Assembly (NCBI RefSeq): GCF_900199205.1
Contig: NZ_OBMJ01000001.1
Coordinates: 5,821,001 to 5,885,000 of the forward strand
Reading direction: 5' to 3'
Length of the DNA stretch: 64,000 nucleotides
Source of the DNA: Streptomyces sp. 1331.2
GTDB taxonomy: Bacteria > Actinomycetota > Actinomycetes > Streptomycetales > Streptomycetaceae
Shown: positions 1 to 7,257 of the stretch, piece after piece
How the letters are laid out: each line of letters starts with the position of its first letter
Numbering within the stretch: the first letter of the stretch is position 1
Program-made: the position numbers and the translations under genes
Notes under the pieces: generated by a model
Told to the model about the DNA's origin: nothing
Database searches by the model: none
Seen by the model: the letters and a program-made list of their open reading frames with translations, nothing else

Positions 1-503
1 ATCACCACGGCGCCCAGGCCCCGGCGGCGGAACTCGGGTGCGGTGGTGATCTGGTCCGGCACGGCCACCGGGCCGGCCAGGCCCGCCTGGCCGCGGGCGG
101 CCAGGTGCCCGGCCTCGGTGCGCACCAGCACCCGCAGGACGCCGCCCCGCTCCCAGGTGGTCACGGTGTGGCCGGCCGGGACCGCGGGCCGTTCGGGGGC
201 GAGCGGGACGGTCATCAGGAAGGCCGGGCCGTCCAGCCGCCACCGCGGGCCGAGCCAGGGGCGCACCATGGCGTCCTCGGCGAACAGCTTCAGCCAGGTG
301 GTCGGCGCGGTGGTGGCCTCGGCGATCTTGCGGACCTCGGCCTCGGTCGGCTCGGGCAGCACGTGCCGGCCCACCTCGCGGTCGGGTGCGCCGACGTCGA
401 TGGTCCAGCCCCACGGCTGGTCCACCGGCTCGGCGGCGCCGCGCGAGACGGTCCAGCCCGAGACCCACATCCGGACCAGCTCTCTGATGTCCGGTTCCGT
501 CAT
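1..503 (-). CDS. GNAT family N-acetyltransferase (3' part cut by window edge)
   Basis: The reading frame opens with ATG at 503 (protein begins MTEPDIRELVRMWVSGW) and stays open to base 1, so only the first 167 or so residues are present. The last visible residues include RRRGLGAVV, the Q/RxxGxG/A acetyl-CoA pyrophosphate loop typical of GNAT enzymes, placed after a beta-strand containing ITTAPEFR. This indicates transfer of an acetyl group from acetyl-CoA to an unknown amine substrate in the cytoplasm. A Shine-Dalgarno-like GGGGTGGA lies upstream of the start. It is divergent from the pentapeptide gene at 653. The N-terminal 90 residues are not recognisably part of a GNAT core. Substrate unknown. 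Confidence 0.7.
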   Translation of the reverse strand, partial: MTEPDIRELVRMWVSGWTVSRGAAEPVDQPWGWTIDVGAPDREVGRHVLPEPTEAEVRKIAEATTAPTTWLKLFAEDAMVRPWLGPRWRLDGPAFLMTVPLAPERPAVPAGHTVTTWERGGVLRVLVRTEAGHLAARGQAGLAGPVAVPDQITTAPEFRRRGLGAVV

Positions 504-652
504 GGCTGTCCACCCCGTGTTCCGTGCGCTACGTGTAATAGTCCCTGATGCCTTGTGCATCTTACCGATGCGGGGGCGGCCTGCCCAGCCCAGTAGAATT
601 TCCGGGTTCACGGCGTCGCCCCGGCGCCCAGCTGGTGGAAGGACCCCGGAAC

Positions 653-1597
653 GTGCGCGAGACCGAGTCGCCGCAGGACCCCACGGCGGCCGCGCCGACC
701 CCGCTCCACGCCGACTGCGGCAGTTGCTTCGGGCTCTGCTGCGTCGCCCTGCCGTTCGCCGCGGGCACCGACTTCGCCGTGAACAAGGCGGCCGGCACCC
801 CCTGCCGCAACCTGCAGGCCGACTTCAGCTGCGGCATCCACGTGCGGCTGCGGGACAGCGGCTTCCAGGGCTGCACCGTCTACGACTGCTTCGGCGCCGG
901 GCAGCGGGTCTCCCAGGTGACCTTCGGCGGCCGCAGCTGGCGCGAGGAACCGGACAGCGCCGGGCAGATGTTCGAGGTCTTCCCGATCGTGCGGCAGCTG
1001 CACGAACTGCTCCGCTACCTCACCGAGGCGCTGGCCTTCGCCCCGGCCCGGGCCGTCCACGCCGAGCTGCGGCAGGCCCTGGAGGAGACCGACCGGCTGG
1101 CCGGCGGCACCCCCGAGCAGATCCTCGCCGTCGACGTCCCGGCTCACCGGCAGCGGGTCAGCGAGCTGCTGCTGCGGGCGAGCGAGCTGGTCCGGGCGTC
1201 CGTCCCGCGCCGGCGCGAGCACCGCGGCGGCGACCTCTTCGGCGCCCGCCTGCGCGGTGCCGACCTGCAGGGCGCCAACCTGCGCGGTGCCCTGCTCGTC
1301 GCCGCCGACCTCTCCGGGGCGGACCTGCGGCTGGCCGACCTCATCGGCGCCGACCTGCGTGACACCAACCTGGCCGGCGCCGACCTCAGCACCGCGCTCT
1401 TCCTCACCCAGGCCCAGCTCGACGCCGCCCGCGGCGACGCCGCCACCCGCCTGCCGGACGGCCTCAAGCGCCCGGCCCACTGGCCCGCCACGGCCTCCCC
1501 GGTGGCGGCGGCGCCGACGGCGAAGCCCCGCTCGGGCACGGGCGGCGCCGGCCGCCCGGGCGGACCAGGCCGACCGGGCCGATCGCGCCGACGCTGA
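653..1597 (+). CDS. Cysteine-cluster plus pentapeptide-repeat protein
   Basis: GTG at 653 is preferred over upstream in-frame codons because a GGAAGGA ribosome site lies about 10 bases before it. The first third is cysteine-rich (CGSCFGLCC, then single Cys in PCRNL, FSCGI and GCTVYDC), a spacing reminiscent of YkgJ-type metal-binding clusters. The middle is helical. Roughly residues 185-260 contain A(D/N)LxG pentapeptide repeats (GADLQGANLRGALL, SGADLRLADLIGADL) that should fold as a right-handed beta-helix. The last 50 residues are a Pro/Ala/Gly/Arg-rich tail. Pentapeptide proteins can mimic DNA or act in protein interaction; here the role is unknown. The pairing of a Cys cluster with the helix is the notable point. 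Confidence 0.8.
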   Translation: MRETESPQDPTAAAPTPLHADCGSCFGLCCVALPFAAGTDFAVNKAAGTPCRNLQADFSCGIHVRLRDSGFQGCTVYDCFGAGQRVSQVTFGGRSWREEPDSAGQMFEVFPIVRQLHELLRYLTEALAFAPARAVHAELRQALEETDRLAGGTPEQILAVDVPAHRQRVSELLLRASELVRASVPRRREHRGGDLFGARLRGADLQGANLRGALLVAADLSGADLRLADLIGADLRDTNLAGADLSTALFLTQAQLDAARGDAATRLPDGLKRPAHWPATASPVAAAPTAKPRSGTGGAGRPGGPGRPGRSRRR

Positions 1598-1602
1598 GGC
1601 CG

Positions 1603-2163
1603 TTACTGGCCCACCCGGCCGTCGATGCACTCGCGCAGCAGGTCGGCGTGCCCGCAGTGGCGGGCGTACTCGTCGATCCGGTGCATCAGCAGCTCCCGGA
1701 TCGCGACCCGGCCCCGCCCGACCCGCTCGCCCAGGTCCGGGTAGCCGGCCAACGCGGCGTCGGTCGCCGCCTGTTCGCGGTCCAGGTCGCGGAACGCGGC
1801 CTCCACCACGGCCGGGTCGGCGACGGCCCCGTCGAAGTCCGCGTCCCGCGCGCCGTACAGCTTCGGCAGCCGCTCGTCCTCGGTGAGCCAGTTGCGCCAG
1901 TCCCGCTCCACCTCGGCGAGGTGCCGGACCAGCCCGAGCAGCGACATCGTCGACGGCGGCACCGAGCGCCGTGCGAGCTGTTCGGCGTCCAGGCCCTGGC
2001 ACTTCATCCGCAGGGTCAGCCGGTAGTTCGTCAGACAGTCGTGGATCGCGCCGGGTTCGCCGTCCGGGCTCGGTCCGTCGCTGTTGCGGGGGTCGTCGTC
2101 CGGGTCGGCCCACATGTCGGGGTAGACGGTCGCCTCGGTCCATCGCACAGGTTGCTCGGTCAT
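1603..2163 (-). CDS. DinB/DUF664-family protein
   Basis: 186 residues from ATG 2163 (MTEQPVRWTEATVYPDMW). The pattern is that of the DinB-like four-helix bundle of actinobacteria annotated DUF664: an N-terminal helix after LRMKCQGLDAEQLARR, the MSLLGLVRHLAEVERDWRNW segment with a metal-ligand type His, and a C-terminal helix with ELLMHRIDEYARHCGHAD giving further conserved His residues. The family includes mycothiol-dependent and other thiol-dependent enzymes that bind a divalent metal through three His. The gene is convergent with the pentapeptide gene, with stops only a few bases apart. Exact reaction unknown; a mycothiol-linked role is family-level inference. Confidence 0.8.
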   Translation of the reverse strand: MTEQPVRWTEATVYPDMWADPDDDPRNSDGPSPDGEPGAIHDCLTNYRLTLRMKCQGLDAEQLARRSVPPSTMSLLGLVRHLAEVERDWRNWLTEDERLPKLYGARDADFDGAVADPAVVEAAFRDLDREQAATDAALAGYPDLGERVGRGRVAIRELLMHRIDEYARHCGHADLLRECIDGRVGQ

Positions 2164-2257
2164 ACCGACATGCTCGTTCGCAACCGTCTCTTCCCGCCAC
2201 CGAGTTATCGCCCCGAGTCGTCGCGGTGCGGGTCGTACGGGCCGTGCGGCTGAGGGC

Positions 2258-2992
2258 TCAGGCGGTGAGCAGGCGGGTGTGCAGGGCGGTGATCTGCTCG
2301 CGGTCGATGCCGAGGGTGCCGGTGAGGTAGGCCTCGACGGAGCCGTGGCGGGCGGCGAGGTCGGCGAGGGTGAGGCGGATGACGGTCTCCGGGGCGCGGC
2401 CGAAGCCGGGCCAGCGCAGGGTGCGGCCGGGGTGGGCGGCGTGCCAGTCGGCGACGAGCTGTGCGGTGGCGAGTTCGGTGAGGGCGAAGTCGGCGGCAAT
2501 GTCGTCCTCGGCGACGCCGAGCAGGGTGAGCAGCAGGGCGGCGATGAGGCCGGTGCGGTCCTTGCCGGAGGCGCAGTGGAAGACTACCGGGGCCTCGGCG
2601 GCGGTGATCACGTCCAGGACCTGGCGGATCTCCTTCACCCCGTCCTCGGCGACCTCGGCGAAGCGGTCGGCGAGGTAGCGCCAGGGGTCGAGTCCGGGGT
2701 CGATCTCGGCCTGGTCGTACGGGCGGTGCTCGATCGAGAGGTTGTGGTACTCCAGCCCGTCGAGCTCGGGCACCCGGCCCTTGGCGGCGATCTCCCAGGG
2801 GTAGCGCAGGTCGATCACGGTCCGTATGCCGAGGGCCCGGAGTTTGTCGAGGTCGGCGTCCGAGGTGAGCTTGCCGAGGGAGTCGGAGCGGTAGAGCAGG
2901 CCCCACCGTACGGACCGTCCGTCGGCGGCCGGGTAGCCGCCCAGGTCGCGGAAGTTGTGCAGGGCCTGGAAGTCGTGGTGACGCGTCGTCAT
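2258..2992 (-). CDS. Tyrosine-protein phosphatase (Y_phosphatase3 family)
   Basis: 244 residues from ATG 2992. The N-terminus carries the FRDLGGYP motif typical of the MptpB-like/Y_phosphatase3 family, and the catalytic P-loop HCASGKDRTG (Cys nucleophile, CX5R) sits near residue 150, followed by a hydrophobic helix. Members dephosphorylate phosphotyrosine or phosphoinositides and some are secreted; no signal peptide is visible here. The gene starts only 10 bases after the stop of the TetR regulator at 3003, so the two are almost certainly cotranscribed and the phosphatase is probably a target of that regulator. Confidence 0.88.
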   Translation of the reverse strand: MTTRHHDFQALHNFRDLGGYPAADGRSVRWGLLYRSDSLGKLTSDADLDKLRALGIRTVIDLRYPWEIAAKGRVPELDGLEYHNLSIEHRPYDQAEIDPGLDPWRYLADRFAEVAEDGVKEIRQVLDVITAAEAPVVFHCASGKDRTGLIAALLLTLLGVAEDDIAADFALTELATAQLVADWHAAHPGRTLRWPGFGRAPETVIRLTLADLAARHGSVEAYLTGTLGIDREQITALHTRLLTA

Positions 2993-3002
2993 GCGCGTCA
3001 GC

Positions 3003-3674
3003 CTAGCCAGCGGCGGTGGCGCTCCCGGCACTGCTCCCGGCGGTGCCGGTGGCGTAGCCGTGGGCGAGGAGGCCGAAGGCGCGGGTGGCGTCGTCGGCGG
3101 CCTCGGCGTGCAGGTCGTCGGCGGTGCGGCCGTCGTCCTGGATGCGGCGCCAGTTGTGCAGGGCGAGGACGCGCTGGGTGGCGGTGACCTGGGCGGCGAG
3201 CAGGGCCGCGGTGAGTTCGCGCGGCTGCGGCAGGTCGGGGGCCTCGCGCAGGGCGTCGGCCAGGGAGCGTTCGGCGCGGGCCACGTACTCGCCGACCCGG
3301 GCGGCCAGGCTGGGGGTGCCGTAGACCAGGGCGGTGAAGGCGAGTACCGCCGGGTGGTCGTTGAGGCCGGTGACCGGGTCGCGGCGGGTGAGGCCGGTCA
3401 GGAAGTCGCGCAGCAGTGCGTCGAGCACCGGTTCGCCGGGGAGCCGGTCGCGGACGACCTGTGCGGCCTGGTCCTGGTGGTCGGCGAAGCGGTGGACGAC
3501 CAGGTCCTCCTTGGTGGCGAAGTAGGAGAACAGGGTGGGTTTGGAGACGTCGGCGGCGGCCGCGACGTCCGCCACCGACACCCGGTCGAAGCCGTGCTCC
3601 AGGAAGAGCGTGATGGCCGCTTCGGAGATGGCCTGTCGGGTCAGTTCCTTCTTGCGTTCGCGCAGTCCGCTCAT
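3003..3674 (-). CDS. TetR family transcriptional regulator
   Basis: 223 residues beginning MSGLRERKKELTRQAIS. The N-terminal HTH is clear: ADVAAAADVSKPTLFSYFATKEDL at residues about 35-60, with the usual KxTLFxYFxxKExL recognition helix. The C-terminal ligand domain is helical and ends in an Ala/Gly/Ser-rich tail. It is the first gene of a two-gene unit with the phosphatase downstream. A near-perfect 26-bp inverted repeat at 3699-3724 is the probable operator. A TAACCT -10 box at 3686-3681 sits 6 bases before the ATG, and no ribosome site is visible, suggesting a leaderless message. Ligand unknown. Confidence 0.9.
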   Translation of the reverse strand: MSGLRERKKELTRQAISEAAITLFLEHGFDRVSVADVAAAADVSKPTLFSYFATKEDLVVHRFADHQDQAAQVVRDRLPGEPVLDALLRDFLTGLTRRDPVTGLNDHPAVLAFTALVYGTPSLAARVGEYVARAERSLADALREAPDLPQPRELTAALLAAQVTATQRVLALHNWRRIQDDGRTADDLHAEAADDATRAFGLLAHGYATGTAGSSAGSATAAG

Positions 3675-3680
3675 GGGGTC

Positions 3681-3724
3681 AGGTTAGCAGCAGGGCTTGA
3701 CCGGGGAAGGTTTCTTACCCGGTC
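3681..3724 (-). promoter_or_regulatory. TetR operator with leaderless promoter
   Basis: Bases 3699-3724 form a 26-bp inverted repeat with arms GACCGGGGAAG and CTTACCCGGTC (one mismatch in 11). It lies just upstream of a TAACCT -10 hexamer (3686-3681 on the minus strand), which is 6 bases from the ATG at 3674. The repeat covers the expected -35 position, so repressor binding would block polymerase. Autoregulation is inferred from position. Confidence 0.6.
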
Positions 3725-3796
3725 ATCCCTGCGGCGTGTCGCAGCCCGGCAGCCGGCCCGGGCGTCAGGAACGGCCGGCCGCCGCGGACCCGGGCG

Positions 3797-4120
3797 TCAG
3801 GAGTTGATCGAGTCCAGGATCCGGCGGACCGACTCCACCACCGGGGCACCCGCCGTGACCAGCGAGGCGACGCCGGAGATGTTCCGCAGCGCCCGCCGCA
3901 GGACGGGCGGCGGGGTGTCGGTGCCGCCCCCGATGGCCTCCAGCGACTCGTCCAGCACCTCGCGGTCCTCGGCCGGCACCTGACCGCGCAACGCCTGCAC
4001 CGCGCCCACGAGTTCGCGGAGCGCGGCCTGGGGGTCGGCCGGGCCCTGATGCTTGATGATGCCGATGTTGTGGTCGCCGTGCTGGGTGACGGAGTCACCG
4101 AAGTGGATGTTGCCGCTCAC
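3797..4120 (-). CDS. Small protein with N-terminal RHIM/amyloid-like motif
   Basis: 107 residues from GTG 4120, whose first base triplet overlaps the TGA of the upstream membrane-protein gene (GTGA, 4-base overlap), so the two are translationally coupled. Residues 4-20 read NIHFGDSVTQHGDHNIG, a near copy of the C-terminus of its partner. The core QxGxxN resembles the RHIM and bacterial amyloid signalling motifs that allow like-with-like assembly. The remaining 80 residues are predicted helical (PQAALRELVGAVQALRGQ then a Pro-rich hinge and VVESVRRILDSINS). Proteins of this shape are common in Streptomyces but have no assigned function. The signalling-adaptor reading is inference from motif and gene pairing. 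Confidence 0.75.
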   Translation of the reverse strand: MSGNIHFGDSVTQHGDHNIGIIKHQGPADPQAALRELVGAVQALRGQVPAEDREVLDESLEAIGGGTDTPPPVLRRALRNISGVASLVTAGAPVVESVRRILDSINS

Positions 4121-4182
4121 CGGCCCACCTGCTTCCCGATGTTGTGGTCGCCGTACTGGTTGATCCGGTCGCCGATGTGCAC
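4061..4182 (-). repeat. Duplicated motif spanning the GTGA junction of two coupled genes
   Basis: Two copies of a motif-coding segment flank the overlap: 4135-4182 (C-terminus of the membrane protein) and 4061-4111 (N-terminus of the small protein). At DNA level GATGTTGTGGTCGCCGT occurs at 4064-4080 and again at 4138-4154. The copies are 74 bases apart and in different reading frames, yet both encode GDHNIG, so selection acts on the peptide and not just on the DNA. Confidence 0.8.
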
Positions 4183-4629
4183 GTTCTCCACCTGGAGGGC
4201 GAACTCGGCCTGGGGGTTGTCGATCGCATCCATGATCATCTGGATCAGGCTGCCGATCTGCCGGGGATCGTGGCTCACCACGGCAGTGGTCGCTGAGTTG
4301 GAGGTCTCGATGACCAGCTTGTACAGCGCGCGCTGCCGCAGCTTGGTGACCAGCCGGTAGAGGCAGAAGGCGAAGCCCGCCAGCAGCAGCACCCCGGGCA
4401 CGGCCCCCGCCTGCGTCTTGTCGGCCGAGTTCTTCAGCAGCGCGCCGAGGAAGGTGGTCAGGCAGAGCAGCCCGAACACCTGCCGGACGAACCGGATGAT
4501 CGTCCGCGAGCGCTTGGGCGGCCACCAGACCAACTGCCGTGCCCGGGCGATGTGCTGCAGCGGGTACGCGTCCCCACCGACCCACAGCACCCGACGGCTC
4601 ACACTGACGTCGATCACGTTCCGTGCCAA
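4117..4629 (-). CDS. DUF6232-like two-TM membrane protein with C-terminal amyloid-like motif
   Basis: 170 residues from TTG 4629, chosen because a GGGGGGAG ribosome site lies about 5 bases upstream. The N-terminal SVSRRVLWVGGDAYPLQHIAR block is the hallmark of the short actinobacterial DUF6232 proteins, followed by two membrane helices (about residues 48-66 and 75-95) and a cytoplasmic helical segment. The last 22 residues contain VHIGDRINQYGDHNIG, matching the N-terminal motif of the small protein encoded immediately downstream. A membrane protein with a C-terminal motif coupled to a soluble protein with the same N-terminal motif has the arrangement of amyloid-templated effector/sensor pairs. 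DUF assignment is from memory and should be checked. Confidence 0.75.
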   Translation of the reverse strand: MARNVIDVSVSRRVLWVGGDAYPLQHIARARQLVWWPPKRSRTIIRFVRQVFGLLCLTTFLGALLKNSADKTQAGAVPGVLLLAGFAFCLYRLVTKLRQRALYKLVIETSNSATTAVVSHDPRQIGSLIQMIMDAIDNPQAEFALQVENVHIGDRINQYGDHNIGKQVGR

Positions 4630-4710
4630 TTCCGCTCCCCCCGCCCGTAGTGGCGGGGAGAACCATAGCAACAGCAGGCACCGGTGGTGACGGCGGTTCA
4701 GCAGGGCCGA

Positions 4711-5118
4711 TCAGGAAGCGGAGCGGCGGGCGGTGACCTCGATCTCGATCCGCATCCGGGGATCGGCGAGACCGCACACCTGCATGGTGGCGGCCGGCCG
4801 GACCTCGCGGAAGCAGCGGCTCAGCACCGGCCAGCAGGGCTCGAAGTCCTCGCGCTCGGGCAGCAGGTAGCGCACCCGCACCACGTCGGCGAAACCGCTG
4901 CCCGCCTCGGCCAGCGCCGCCCCGATGTTGCGCAGGCACTGCTCGGCCTGCTCCACCACGTCGTCGGAGATGGTCATGGCGGTGTAGTCGAACCCGGTCG
5001 TCCCCGACACGTGGATCCAGTCGCCGTCCACCACGGCGCGGGCGTACCCGATCTGCTCCTCGAAGGTCGAACCGCTCAGGATCGCGCGTCGCGCCGTGGG
5101 GGCTGTCGGGTGCGTCAT
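4711..5118 (-). CDS. RidA family protein
   Basis: 135 residues from ATG 5118. It matches the YjgF/YER057c/UK114 (RidA) fold: an early GYARAVVDGDWIHVSGTTG segment, the VEQAEQCLRNIGAALAEAG helix, the VVRVRYLLPEREDFEP strand and a closing ADPRMRIEIEVTARR that carries the Arg used for substrate carboxylate binding. RidA enzymes hydrolyse reactive enamine/imine intermediates from PLP enzymes, but many subfamilies have other substrates. The gene is divergent from a LysR regulator whose start is 72 bases away, so that regulator probably controls it. Confidence 0.88.
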   Translation of the reverse strand: MTHPTAPTARRAILSGSTFEEQIGYARAVVDGDWIHVSGTTGFDYTAMTISDDVVEQAEQCLRNIGAALAEAGSGFADVVRVRYLLPEREDFEPCWPVLSRCFREVRPAATMQVCGLADPRMRIEIEVTARRSAS

Positions 5119-5190
5119 GCCGGGAAGGCTAGGTGGCCTGCGGGGATACGTCCAACACTGCACAGCGCATGATCTGATATCCCTGGAGGT

Positions 5191-6108
5191 ATGGAGCGCC
5201 CCGAACTCCCCCTGCCGCAGCTGCACGCCTTCGTCGTGCTCGCCGAGGAACTGCACTTCGGCCACGCCGCCGCCCGCCTCGGCATCGCCCAACCACCACT
5301 CAGCCAGCAGATCCGGCGGCTGGAGGAGAAGGTCGGCTACCCGCTGTTCCGCCGCGACCCCGGCGGCGTCACCCTCACCCCGGCCGGCCGCGAACTCCTG
5401 CCCGCAGCCCGCCGGGCGCTCACCGACCTCGCGGACGCGCTGGCCGCCGCCCGCGCCGTCGGCAGCGGCGAGGCCGGCCGGCTGCGGATCGGCTTCTCCG
5501 CCTCCCTCGCCCTCACCGTCCTGCCCGGCCTGCTCGACACCTTCCGGCAGCGCCACCCCGCCGTGCGGCTGGACGTCCGGGAGTTGACCAGCGCACCGCA
5601 GATCACCGCCCTGCACGAGCGGACCATCGACGTCGGCCTGCTGCGCGAAGCTCCCGCGGACGAGCCGGAACTGCGCTTCCGCACCGTCCTGCGCGAACCG
5701 TTCGTCGCCGTGCTCCCGGCGGGCCACCCCCTGGCCGGCCGGCGCACCGTCCGGCTCGCGCAGTTGGCGGACGAGCCGTTCGTCCTGCTGCCCCGGGAAG
5801 AGGGGCCGCAGCTGTACGACCGGATCACCGGCCTGTGCACCGACGCGGGCTTCACCCCGCGGATCGTGCAGCACGCGGTGGAATGGCAGACGGTGTGCGC
5901 GCTGGTCGGCGCCGGCCTGGGCGTCTCGCTGGCCCCGGCGGGCATCCGGCAGCTGCGCCTGCGCGGCGTGGCCTACCGACGGATCGACCCCGGCACCGCC
6001 CGCACCGAAGTCGCCGTGGCCTGGCGCGGCAACGACCCCAACCCCCTGGTGCGCCACCTGCTCGCGGCCGTCGGCGTCGTCGGCGAAGCGCAGCCGGAGG
6101 TGTGCTAG
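5191..6108 (+). CDS. LysR family transcriptional regulator
   Basis: 305 residues from ATG 5191. The N-terminal winged HTH is standard (FVVLAEELHFGHAAARLGIAQPPLSQQIRRLEEKVGYPLFRR), followed by the periplasmic-binding-like effector domain from about residue 90 (RLRIGFSASLALTVLPGLL). GGAG lies 6-9 bases before the start. It is transcribed divergently from the RidA gene, the usual layout for a LysR regulator and its target. The effector is not identifiable. Its stop codon overlaps that of the convergent kinase gene by three bases. Confidence 0.92.
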   Translation: MERPELPLPQLHAFVVLAEELHFGHAAARLGIAQPPLSQQIRRLEEKVGYPLFRRDPGGVTLTPAGRELLPAARRALTDLADALAAARAVGSGEAGRLRIGFSASLALTVLPGLLDTFRQRHPAVRLDVRELTSAPQITALHERTIDVGLLREAPADEPELRFRTVLREPFVAVLPAGHPLAGRRTVRLAQLADEPFVLLPREEGPQLYDRITGLCTDAGFTPRIVQHAVEWQTVCALVGAGLGVSLAPAGIRQLRLRGVAYRRIDPGTARTEVAVAWRGNDPNPLVRHLLAAVGVVGEAQPEVC

Positions 6109-6986
6109 ACGCTGCGGTCGGCCAGGACCTCGCGGACGACGTGGCGGGCGTTGGCGGTCAGGGCCGGGTCGGTGTGGCGGTAGTAGGGGATCGTCACCAG
6201 GGCGATCGAGAACGCCCAGGCACGGCCGCGCGCCCAGGTGGCGTCATCGGCGTGCAACGCGGCGCGGAAGGCGGGGCGGGCGGAGGCCGGCAGCAGGTTC
6301 CAGGCGGCGATCAGGTCGGCCGTCGGGTCGCCGACGCCCATCAGGGCGAAGTCGATGACGGCGGCGAGCCGGCCCGTGCGGGAGAGCAGGAGGTTGCCGG
6401 GGGTGAGGTCGCCGTGCATCCAGACCGGCGGGCCGGCGTACTCGGGCAGCCGGACCGCCCTGTCCCAGAGCGCGGTCGCGGCCGCCGAGTCGACCGAGCC
6501 GGCGAGCTGGGCGATGGCCGCCCGGGTCGCGCCGTCCCGGGAGGCGAGCGGGACGCTGCGGTGCCCGGCCGGGGCGTTCGTCGGGTCGACGGCGCGCAGC
6601 GCGGTGACGAAGCCGGCCAGGTCGCGGGCCAGGGCCGCGGGCGCGGCGAGGGCGCCGACCGCCGGGTTGACGCCGTCGATCCAGCGCAGCACCGACCACT
6701 CCCACGGGTAGCCCGCGGCGGGCCGCCCGACCGCGAGCGGGGCGGGGATCGGCAGCGGCAACCGCGCCGCCAGCGCGGGCAGCCACTGCTGCTCCCGCCG
6801 GACGCCCCCGGCCGCCCACGCCACCCGGGGCAGCCGGACGGCGAGTTCGGGCCCGAGGCGGAACATCGCGTTGTCCGCCCCGGCGGAGGCGAGCGGCGTG
6901 ATCGGAAGGCGCTCCCACTGCGGGAACTGGGCGGAGATCAACCGCCGTACCAGGGCCGCGTCGACCACCGGCTCGTCGGGGTGCAT
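6105..6986 (-). CDS. Aminoglycoside/macrolide phosphotransferase-like kinase
   Basis: The protein has the APH fold: N-lobe with ADNAMFRLGPELAVRLPR, catalytic loop WMHGDLTPGNLLL (HxDxxxxN) and the metal-binding VIDFALMGVGDPTADL. Such enzymes transfer phosphate from ATP to aminoglycosides, macrolides or small metabolites. Start ATG 6986 (MHPDEPVVDAALVRRLI) fits the family N-terminus; ATG 7004 is an alternative six codons upstream, and neither has a clear ribosome site. 293 residues. It is convergent with the LysR gene and shows no biosynthetic neighbours, so drug resistance is possible but unproven. Confidence 0.85.
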   Translation of the reverse strand: MHPDEPVVDAALVRRLISAQFPQWERLPITPLASAGADNAMFRLGPELAVRLPRVAWAAGGVRREQQWLPALAARLPLPIPAPLAVGRPAAGYPWEWSVLRWIDGVNPAVGALAAPAALARDLAGFVTALRAVDPTNAPAGHRSVPLASRDGATRAAIAQLAGSVDSAAATALWDRAVRLPEYAGPPVWMHGDLTPGNLLLSRTGRLAAVIDFALMGVGDPTADLIAAWNLLPASARPAFRAALHADDATWARGRAWAFSIALVTIPYYRHTDPALTANARHVVREVLADRSV

Positions 6987-7257
6987 CCGGGCGGCAGCGC
7001 ACATGCCCGGCAGCGTACAGCGTCGATCGTTTTCGTTCAGGCGTATTCCCCAACTGGGCGGATCGGCACCCCAGTACGACCGGAGCGGCCGTACCCGCCG
7101 GCCGGGGAGGCGGCAACTCCGCACCGCCCGGGCGCGGTTGGCGCCCGGCCGGCGGCCGGCCCGGGCGCGCCACGCCCGGCCGCCCCGGGTGCGGCCGGGT
7201 GTCGTCGTCGGCACCTGCCAGAATGCAGGGCGTACGGCGAACGCTCTGAAGGAGAAG

